A stretch of 64,000 bases of DNA, from the NCBI RefSeq assembly GCF_027943255.1, contig NC_072893.1, positions 56,328,001 to 56,392,000 of the forward strand. The letters are read 5' to 3'. The DNA comes from Anastrepha obliqua (taxonomy: Eukaryota; Arthropoda; Insecta; Diptera; Tephritidae). A program made the translations under genes and the position numbers. Shown piece after piece: positions 56,041 through 64,000 of the stretch (position 1 is the stretch's first letter; each line of letters opens with the position of its first letter). The notes under the pieces were generated by a model. It worked only from the letters and a program-made list of their open reading frames with translations. It did no database searches and was not told the DNA's origin.

Positions 56041-57060
56041 ATTAGCGACTGAAGAACAACAAGGCAGCCGGAACAGAGGCACTCCCAGCAGAACTATTCA
56101 AGGACTGCGGCAATGAGCTGGTTGTGTGCATGCCCAATGATTAGAATCTCAGTGCCCTTTATCCTGTAATCCTACTATATGCGCCAACTACCGGGGTATT
56201 AGTTTTATCGCCATCCCATATAAGGCTGAGCCAAGCGTATTGTGTGAAAGATTAAAACTAAATGCTAGCTCACTGATTGGACACGTCCAGCTCTGTCAAG
56301 GTAGAAAAATACCCCGCCGAACCTTTCAATACTGAGCGAGGTTTCCGACAAGGTGATCCCCTGTCGGGCGACCTCTTCAAGCTCAGCAGTGGCAGCATTT
56401 TCCGCTACCAAAGGAGAGTCAATTGGAGTGGAGTGGATAACGAGGGCAAGACGAAGTATATGCTGCCCACTAGGAAAGATATAGGGCATCTTGGATCCAG
56501 CATTTCAATGGAAAACGATACTTTTAAAATTGTCAAGGAATTTTTATATCTTGGCAAACCGGCGTCACAACAACAAACGGTATCAGCCTGGAGATAAACC
56601 GACGAATTACGCTTGTTAATAGGGGTTACTATGGTCTCAGTAAGCAAATGTGTAGCAGAGACCTCTCTGGCCAGACCTCTCTCGCCAGCGACTATAAGAC
56701 GCTCATCTTACTCATGCTACTCTATGGCGCTGAAGCATGGGTTGTATCGCAAACTGATGCACCCGCTGTTGGGGTATTCGAGAGCAAGACACTTCAGAAA
56801 ATCTTCTAGTCCTTTTCGTGTTGACTATAACTACTATGAGCTCTATGACGGTATGGACATTGATGTGCTTAACAAGGTGTTCTGATGGCAAATTAAAGGG
56901 CAACGACGTAAGGGAAGACCATACCACCAATGGAAGGACCAAGTCGAGGGAACCCTATCATCGTTCGGTGTGACAAATTGGAGAAGGCGTGCACAGAGCA
57001 GAGACGCCTAGTGAAATTTGTTGCAGTTAGACTTAATCAGGTAAGGGGTTGTGATTCTTG
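56041..57060 (+). pseudogene. RTE-type LINE reverse transcriptase, 3' part
   Basis: Starts LKNNKAAGTEALPAELFKDC (RT motif 1), then NYRGI (motif 2). The best open part (56277-56597) has SSVKVEKYPAEPFNTERGF and RQGDPLSGDLFKL (motif B). DEGKTKYMLPTRKD-like and FLYLGKPAS follow. Further on, in other frames, come SLEINRRITL, LYGAEAW and a C-terminal GRPxxxWKDQ-like block near 56910-56945. The YADD motif C is absent, by an internal deletion between SGDLFKL and NEGKTKYM. It is broken by many stops. Confidence 0.72.
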
Positions 57061-57257
57061 GTCAGACCATATAAGTGCCCGAGTCACCTTTTATATTTTG
57101 CACCTTTGCAACACTACATTTTTTTAACTGTAATTCGATATTCGTATCAAAAAGTTAGGTAATTTTTATCATAAACCTACGTATAACCATTTCATTTATT
57201 GTACAAGCTTTAGTCGTTCTTTCTTCAGTGAGTTGAAAAACTCATCTCACCCAAAAG

Positions 57258-58075
57258 ATGGAATTAACTCGTGAACATTTTCGTGCATTGTTTTATTACG
57301 ACTTTCAGCGTGGATTATCAAGACAGGAGTGTATTGATAAACTTACTTCTACTTCTGGAATTGTAGTGCCACTGTCAAACTCTGGTGCAACGATTTCCAA
57401 CGCGACCGTTGTTCTTTGCACGATGAACTTCATGAAAGCCATCCAAAAACGGTTGTTGTGGCAAAAACAATCGGAACTGCGAGTCATCTGATAATGTGAG
57501 ATCATCATGTGGCATACGACGAAAAAGAGAAATGCTTGTGCTTTAATGGGACCAGCGTACATGAACAGTTGGTGATCAAGAAAATGTGGTTACGTTGGGA
57601 TACCGCATAATTTGACAACTCAATTAAAAAAAGAAATTGTGTCGATTGGTGTAGGGAAATGTTGAAGAAATTCAGCAGCGATGCTTTAAAGCACCTCTGT
57701 GACAAGGTGCCTCATAACGAGTCTTAGATCTATGCATATGAGCCACAAATAAAGCGAACCAAGTATAACCAGTAAGGGTGTCGAGACAAGACAAGCTTAG
57801 TCTGATAAAAGTTGTTAGCGGAAAAAGCAACTCAAAGCAAATAGTCGTCTGTTTCTTCGGAAAATCTGGGAATCATATTGCAATTGAACCAGCTTAAAAC
57901 AGACAGGAGTGGTACCTAACCATTTGTTTGCAAGAAGTTTTCGAAAGATTAAAGAAGATCAACCCTCAATGACAATCACATTCACCAACACAAAGCGAGC
58001 TCTCGCGCCTCGGCTCACACAAGAGAATTATACCAAAATTACTGGATACTCATTTATCCTTTGGATAAATCTCAA
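57258..58075 (+). pseudogene. Mariner transposase relic
   Basis: The start MELTREHFRALFYYDFQRGL, then SRQECIDKLTSTSG, is the N-terminus of a SETMAR-like group of mariners. Internal deletions follow. In other frames CVDWCREMLKKFSSDALKHL, then ES*IYAYEPQIK (near 57715-57755; normally the first catalytic motif), KVVSGKSNSKQIVVCFF and WYLTICLQEVFERLKKI can be followed to about 58000. The second-Asp region is unrecognisable. No TIRs were identified. Confidence 0.72.
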
Positions 58076-58129
58076 AATTATAAATTATTTCTCCAATATG
58101 TTCTAATTTTCTTCTTATTATGCAAAATG

Positions 58130-58912
58130 CATATTTAGATTTTGGTTACTTTTGTTCGGGGGTCGGGAGCTTAGGAAGGGTCTCCCGAATTGGTCTCCCG
58201 AAGAATGTTGTTTATGGTCTGTCTGTGCACTGTACACCGATCCAGTAGCTGTCTGTCTGTTTTGTCTTGGATCTCGTCCGCATAATTCAGGAAATGCCTC
58301 CTGCAGGAGGCTCAGGCTCAAGCAGGTGTCTGCATGGGTGAGGCCTGAGACCCAAGCAGAAACTGCTTGCTGAGCAGTTTGTTATACTCCTTCACAAGCA
58401 GCATGTGGGCCTCGTCGTGTAGGTTCTGTATCGGGGACATCAAGAGACATCCTGTCCCTATTGCAGTATTTTGGCAGGTCTTCGTCCACTGCAAATCACT
58501 GGTTCCAGGCGACCAGGTAGGCACAGCATAGTTTAGAACCGGTTGGCCTATTGCTTTGAAAGTCGACAGCAACATTTCCTTATCTTTGCCCCAAGTGCTG
58601 CCGGCAAGCGACTTTATGACTTTGTTGCGATTCTGTACTTTAGTTTCAATAGTGGTTGTATGCGCTGAGAAGGAGAGCAAGCTGTCAAAGGTAACTCCCA
58701 ACATTTTGGGGTTATTAATCGTCGGAATTGGTGTGTCGTCGACTTTTACCTTAAGTTGCCGCTTGACTTCCTTTGTCCAGGTGGTGAAGAGGGTCGCCGT
58801 GGATTTAGTGGGGGAAAGTTGTAAGTTCCTCGCAGTGAAGAAGCGAGAAAGGCAGGCGAGGTAGCCGTTTACCTTGGAGCATAGGCCATCAACGTGATTG
58901 CCCGGTCCAGTA
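58130..58912 (-). pseudogene. Jockey-superfamily LINE, RT thumb region (copy 2)
   Basis: On the minus strand from 58912 the text runs TGPGNHVDGLCSKVNGYLAC, LSRFFTARNLQLSPTKSTAT, LFTTWTKEVKRQL and MLGVTFDSLLSFSAHTT. It continues with IKSLAGSTWGKDKEMLL, VLNYAVPTWSPGTSD and LLSKQFLLG, then decayed YADEIQDKTDR-like text. It is the same family as 55088-55940 but extends further towards the palm domain and less far towards the C-terminus. Frameshifts near 58320 and 58700 break it. Confidence 0.76.
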
Positions 58913-59335
58913 AACTAGCCCTCTCTGGTGTGCCGTAAGTCCAGGTCCTCGAAAAGTCTGGTGAAACTCCATACGGCGCCTCTTTTGTGCAAGGTCAATT
59001 GGCTCGTCGTCTAGAAGATGGCTAATAGAAGGGGTGACAGGGGACAACCTTGCCGTACGCCTGCTTTGGTGGTGAATGGGTCGCTGATGTGGCCGTTTTG
59101 TAGCACTGCCAGTTCGGAGTTATCGTAGAGAGCTCTGACGAGGCGGATTCTCTTAGCGGTAACTCCTTTTCTACTCAACGCCAACCATATTCAGTCTCGT
59201 TTGATTGTTTGGAATGCCGTCTTAAAGTCAACGAACAGCATGTCAGCGGAGAGCCACACTCAACTGTTTGTTCTACTGTGATGAGAAGCTCAACACAGCT
59301 TCGATGATGGCGAAATCCAGCTTGCTTGCCCCTTA
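58913..59335 (-). pseudogene. RTE/CR1-type LINE reverse transcriptase palm fragment
   Basis: From 59335 the minus strand gives KQAGFRHHRSCVELLITVEQ, then TVECGSPL. After a frame change come GVTAKRIRLVRALYDNSELA, VLQNGHISDPFTTKAGVRQG and CPLSPLLLAIF (motif B). It ends near LFEDLDLRHTREG. It abuts a different LINE family at about 58912. The type matches the fragment at 671-862. Confidence 0.7.
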
Positions 59336-61850
59336 AGGATGTATGGATAGAGGTATTATATATTTCCAATTTATATATTGGAAAAACAAAGCCTTTTGAC
59401 ATCACAAACATTATTTTTTGGTACCTATTCTTTTTTTTTTTTTGTGAAATGACAAAATTCACAAAGTTCAGTATTAATGAATTTTTGTTCTTTCTCCCAC
59501 TCCAATCAGCTCTGCACACTTCCATTCAAAATCAATCTTATCTACGCCACTGTATTTCACCTCTCCTCTATACACTCCTTGTACATCGTACATTGACCAT
59601 CCATCAACTTATCAGTTCACCTTAACGATTGTTTGTTTATTTTGAGCGGACTATCGCATGTGTCCATGGCTCTTCTGTCCGCCCACAGCATACCCCCATA
59701 TATGTATGTATGTAGTTTCCGATTTCAGCCAAGTCTGACCAACAGTCTGCACATGCCGGTCCAACTGTTTCTCCTGGTTCTCATTCATTTGTACATAGAT
59801 ATGTGCATATATACTTGTGTGATTTTCCCACAGATATGTATGTCGGGGCATAACTTGTTGGTGCCTCCCAACTGCTTGGGCTCTGTGTTGTCGCTTCTTA
59901 CTGTTGCAATTGTAATGTGATCTCTGTTGTAAACGAATGGTGCCAGCCTTCGACATTTATCTCGCTTTCGATTTCGATTTCGCTTTTGTTTATTTGCTTC
60001 GCTACATATACTATATATGTATATTTACATGGATATGTGTTTTTCAATTTAACTTCTTTTTGCTGCCTCTTGTCTCGTTTTGTCATTTTATTTTATACAT
60101 CTTTTTTCTCCCCCATTTTGCGGTTGCAATTCACTTTCTTCAAGTCTAGAACTTGACCTGCGTCAGTGTGAAATAAATTTACATCATACATTACATACAT
60201 ACATATGTGTATATTAACACTCATTCATACGTACACGCACGCATGTCTTTATGCGCGCTTAAATGGCATTCTTTTTGTCTGCACCCGCATTCTCTGAGCC
60301 GCCCGCAGTTGTGCTGTTTATAGGATTTTCTGCTTTGCCTTTTTGCAACTTTCCATTTACCCTATTTTGATCGCCTTACTTTTCTTTTTCCCATTACTCT
60401 CCTGCACCCCAATACTTTCTCTGAGTCGTTCAGTCACATTTGTTCGACATCAATTTCCATAAACTTTAACGCATTAAAATTCAACCTCCAACACTATGGC
60501 TCGCCGGTTTCTACACCGATTATCCAGTTGCCCCGCACAGTTTCGGTCTATCGACAGCGTGTTTGTTATTTTTTGTTGTACTCATTCGTCGGAATTTTCG
60601 GCAAGTTTTTGCTTATTTACTTTAACTATCGCTTGCGTATTCACTTACATGGATTTGCCATTCCTTTACTTTGCCATCCACCTATCCGCCTATCTTGGTT
60701 AGTAGCCTATTTTTAGGGGATCAAATTCACTGCTCACATTGTAAATGCCATCGTGAGCCCTACACATATTAACACATGTGTGTATATATTTTCGTTTGCT
60801 AGCGGCCGACTAGTGATACGGCCAATACAAATCTATACGCATACATACAAACATATGGTATATGTGTATGTATTTACACAAAAGAGTGATTGTGTGCTTT
60901 TGGCACTGCCGTCGTATATCTGCCTTCGGTACAATAGTATTTAAGGTGATTTTCAGATTTTACTGTAATTTGTTGAAAATTCACAAACAAATTGTTATGG
61001 ATGTCAAACATATTGATAAGCTCCTAAAGGACAAGCACACATTTTTTTGTGGCAGCAGTGCGCTTTGGCATACCAACTTCTTCCTCAAAAGTGTAAACAA
61101 CTTTTGGAGCTAAAAATTTTTACTTAGGGTTACGAGCATTTGTAGTTAGTTATGCGAAAAAGGTTATTTGTGAATGCTTGAAATAAAACCAAGCAACAAC
61201 AGGCAGAGACATCTATTTGAATGCTTTTCGAACATAAATATATTTGCTTAGCTGGCATGCCTTTAGTTGAAGTCAAGGGTTGCTAGTTGACTTTTGTCGT
61301 GCTCATAACTGTTCTCTGGTTAAATCAAATGCTTAGCAATCACTCAACTAAAAAAAGAAAAGTATTTAGGGTCAAAAACAAACAAAGTGAAACGAAACGA
61401 AATGTCGGAGAGAATTTGCTAAAATGTTTATTTTCGCTTACGTGTGTGCCTTAAATTGATTAGTTGCCAGCTATGAATATTGGATTAAATGGATACTGGA
61501 AGTATTTTATGTCAGAAAGGTAAAGAATATATACGAATATGCACGTGAACACACATCTCTATGGCCAACTTTAGTAGACCCAGCGCACTTTGTTTCTGTT
61601 AAGCATCCAAATGCTTGGCTCTAATGAAATATTTAAACTTTTAACTACTCATAGCCAAAGCTCAAGCTTCCATGTTAATTAAAGTTGCATACGAATAATA
61701 AATTGTTGTTGTAACAAAGATTAAAAATTATTTAACCAAACAAAAAAACCTATTGCAGTGAAAATGGGGAGGATAATTTATCTAAATTCTACAAAAATAA
61801 ATCGCCCAAATGAATTTTGAATATGCATATTACTTCATATGTATGTATAT
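59336..61850. other. No gene seen; microsatellites
   Basis: GTAT/CATA repeats lie at about 59700-59715, 60180-60215 and 60838-60875. The frames show no domain. Confidence 0.5.
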
Positions 61851-62391
61851 ACAAGGTGGCGCAAATTTAATCATGCAATTTTGTTTTCGATTAACTTTTC
61901 ACTAAATAAAAGGACGATGAAAAACAACAAAAACACCATAAATCGGAAAAAATACAAGATACCGTTTTGGAAAATCGTCGAGTAATTGAAAGAGACTTAA
62001 CAGAAGTCTGAGGCATCTCATTGGACATTGTAAACAATATTTTGACTGAGGGGTTGGGTTTCAAAAAGCTGTGTGCGCAATGGGTGCCGCATTCCGCATT
62101 CGCTAACGATGGCACACATTCGACTGCGACTTTCTCAGCCACATTTAGAACGTTTTCGAAAGGATAACGTGGAGTTTGTGCATTGATTCATCACTACAAA
62201 TGAGACTTAGGTCGTTTATCACCATGATCCTAAATCAAAGCAGGGGGCTAAGAAGTGATGTAAACCTGATCCTTCGGCTCCGAAGCGAGTTCGTGTGCAG
62301 AAATCGGCCAAGAAGGTGTTTCGGTCAGTCTTCAACGAATCAATTTTTTGGGATGCGAACGGAATTTTTTGTATGGAATACTTAAAAACTA
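61851..62391 (+). pseudogene. Older mariner, 5' part, interrupted by a younger mariner
   Basis: Begins at the TIR-like ACAAGGTGGCGCAAATTTAA. The decayed frames give VLENRRVIERDLTEV, ISLDIVNNILTEGLGFKKLC, AQWVPHSAF, then ITT(N/D)ET near 62190 and HHDPKSKQGAKK, APKRVRVQKSAKKVF and ITY-type text up to CMEYLKT at 62389. At that point a TA is occupied by the mariner 62392-63670. The gene resumes at 63671. Several stops and frameshifts make it old. Confidence 0.78.
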
Positions 62392-63670
62392 ATAGGACTA
62401 TGTTTAAGTTCGTGCGGTTTTTTTTCGAAATTTGAAACTTTATTGACGTAAAATGGTTACAAATTTAATATTCAAAGTATTGTCCATCGCTTACTACTAC
62501 TTTTTCCCATCTTTCTGGCAATTCACGGATTCCCTTTGTGAAAAATTCGGTCGGTTTTGCCGCAATCCACGAATCGATCCATTTTTTGACTTCATCGTAA
62601 TTACGGAAGTGCTGGTCAGCCAGGCCATGTTGCATCGATCGGAAGAGATAGTAATCGGATGGCGCAAGGTCTGGACTATACAGCGGGTGGGGTAGGACAT
62701 CCCATTTGAGCGTTTCTAAGTATGTTTTGACCACTTGTGCAACATGTGGCCGAGCATTGTCATGTTGCAAAATAACTTTGTCGTGTCTATCGGCGTATTG
62801 CGGCCGTTTTTCTCGCAGTGCTCGGCTCAAACGCATCAATTGTCGTCGGTAGACATCCCCCGTAATCGTTTCATTCGGTTTCAGTAGCTCATAATACACA
62901 ACACCCAGCTGGTCCCACCAGATACACAGCATAACCTTCAGGCCATGAATATTCTGCGCCGACGTCGATGTTGGCCAGGGTATCCATACGTTGCCCGACG
63001 TTTTGGATTGTCGTAATGGACCCACTTTTCATCGCCAGTCACAATTCGATGCAAAAAACCCTTTCTTTTGTGCCGTTGAAGCAGTTGTTCGCATGCCATA
63101 AAACGGCGTTCAACGTCTCTTGGCTTCAATTCATACGGCACCCAATGGCCTACCTTTCGGATCATTCCCATGGCTTTTAAACGTTTGGAAATGGTTGATT
63201 GATCAGCTCCCAAAGTTTTTGCAACCTCTTCTTGCGTTTGAGCCGGATCTTGATCGAGCAATTCCTCCAATTCGGTATCCATGAACTTTGGCGGCGCACC
63301 CTCGCGTTCTTCGTCTTCCAAGCCAAAATCACCACTTTTAAAGCGTGCAAACCACTTCTGGCACGTTCGCTCAGCTAGAGCATGCTCACCATAAACTTCC
63401 ACCAAGATACGATGACTTTCGGCTGCTTTTTTCTTCATATTAAAATAATGAAGAAGAATTCCCCGCAAAAACACATTATTTGGCACGAAATTCGACATTT
63501 TCAAGTGTGGTAAAAATATTGTTGTTTACGCTTCAAATAAAAAACTTATACTGACGTTTGTGCCTTACGACAGTAGCTCTCCAATGAATGTTTGGAAATG
63601 TGGATCGATGGAATAATAATCAAGTTACGCCATCTGTTGTAAAACCGCACGAACTTATCGATAGACCTAT
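62392..63670 (-). mobile_element. Younger mariner element with matching TIRs
   Basis: The 1279-bp element is flanked by TA at 62390-62391 and 63671-63672. The 30-bp TIRs agree at 26 of 30 positions, with the shared core TAAGTTCGTGCGGTTTT. The transposase is on the minus strand. It is inserted into the coding part of an older mariner. Confidence 0.93.
62465..63498 (-). pseudogene. Mariner transposase with a single frameshift
   Basis: The usual start MSNFVPNNVFLRGILLHYFN is at 63498 (an in-frame ATG at 63504 is also present). The first frame has the helix-turn-helix domains, ERTCQKWFARFKSGDFGLED, a VPYELKPRDVERR block and IVTGDEKWVHYDNPKRR with the first Asp. Near 62970-63025 the reading frame shifts by one base. 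The second frame gives IHGLKVMLCIWWDQLGVVYY, then QHDNARPHVAQVVK (second Asp) and YSPDLAPSDYYLF (third Asp), with 34 residues between them. It ends ERWEKVVVSDGQYFEY. All catalytic residues and the expected length (about 345 residues) are kept. No in-frame stop was seen besides the shift. Confidence 0.92.
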
Positions 63671-64000
63671 TAGTAAAACAATAAATTTTAAGTATTATTG
63701 TAAAAAATCATGAAAACAGACCCAGTTTGCAAAAGAAAAAAAAAATACATTTCACACAGGAGCATTTTGACAATCGTTCAAATCCATGAATTAAAGTTCG
63801 AATTGTTGAAGTATCCACCATATTTGGCTCCTAGGGACTTCTGTTTGTTTCGAGACCTAAGAAATTCATTCGTGGAAAGCGTTGTTCATCAAACGATGAG
63901 GTCATAACAGCTGTGCTGCCAGACCATCACTTCAGAGATGGAATTCATAAATTCGAATCTCGTCAGAACAAATGTTTTGATGTTCGGGAAGACTATACTG
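63671..64000 (+). pseudogene. Older mariner, 3' part, continuing past the insertion
   Basis: Directly after the right TA the text reads SKTINFKYY in the frame that ended YLKT at 62389. Decayed mariner sequence follows: IHELKFELLKYPPYLAPRDF (third Asp region, SPD deleted), CLFRDLRNSF, then DEVITAV, FRDGIHKFESR and CFDVREDY in other frames. The right TIR lies outside the window. Confidence 0.8.

Noticed and set aside
1..64000. CRISPR arrays, bacterial operons, rRNA genes
   Set aside because: No regular direct repeats with unique spacers, no Shine-Dalgarno-led gene strings, no rRNA sequence; content is eukaryotic.
1..64000. LTR retrotransposons or endogenous retroviruses
   Set aside because: No paired long terminal repeats, primer-binding sites, protease or integrase motifs were recognised.

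Overview
This is a gene-poor, AT-rich stretch of eukaryotic DNA, almost certainly from a higher dipteran fly and probably a tephritid fruit fly. Reasons: several relics of the DD41D ('rosa') lineage of Tc1/mariner transposons, a jockey-clade retrotransposon with the classic three-knuckle Gag, mariner and Tc1 elements, two tRNA-derived SINE families, and many CATA/GTAT microsatellites. There are no bacterial, CRISPR, tRNA or rRNA genes. The species call is inference; repeat content and protein motifs are read directly.

Only one piece of likely host gene is visible: a minus-strand first coding exon at 37459-37762, with a hydrophobic signal or anchor segment and a clean GT donor in phase 1. Its downstream exons would lie at lower coordinates or outside the window, so much of 1-37450 may be its first intron.

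Region by region. 1-3000: minus-strand LINE scraps, a DD41D relic and a DD41D element with both terminal inverted repeats (TIRs). 4.7-8.5 kb: two degenerate satellites and one copy of each SINE family. 9.6-10.2 kb: an internally deleted DD41D element. 11.5-15.6 kb: a long jockey-clade element ending in 45 A's, inserted beside an R1-like LINE tail. 16-19 kb: LINE fragments, an IR/DR-type Tc1 element and a TTAA-flanked MITE. 20-25 kb: LINE RNase H fragments in both orientations, a second IR/DR-type Tc1 element and a SINE fragment. 27-33 kb: satellites, a mariner and a LINE tail. 35.6-41 kb: satellites around the host exon, plus a LINE RNase H fragment. 41.7-45.2 kb: two copies of a LINE tail joined to a SINE-like segment. 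46-48 kb: clustered and nested DD41D elements. 49.7-50.7 kb: an unassigned TIR element carrying a SINE. 51-59 kb: many LINE and mariner fragments, including an inverted LINE junction. 61.9-64 kb: one mariner inserted into the reading frame of an older mariner.

No protein-coding transposon here looks fully functional. The jockey ORF2 is open end to end but carries Asn where the first catalytic Asp of its reverse transcriptase should be. The mariner at 62392-63670 is one frameshift from an open transposase frame. The window is best read as layered transposon insertions in a large intron or intergenic region, with the order of insertion recoverable at several points.
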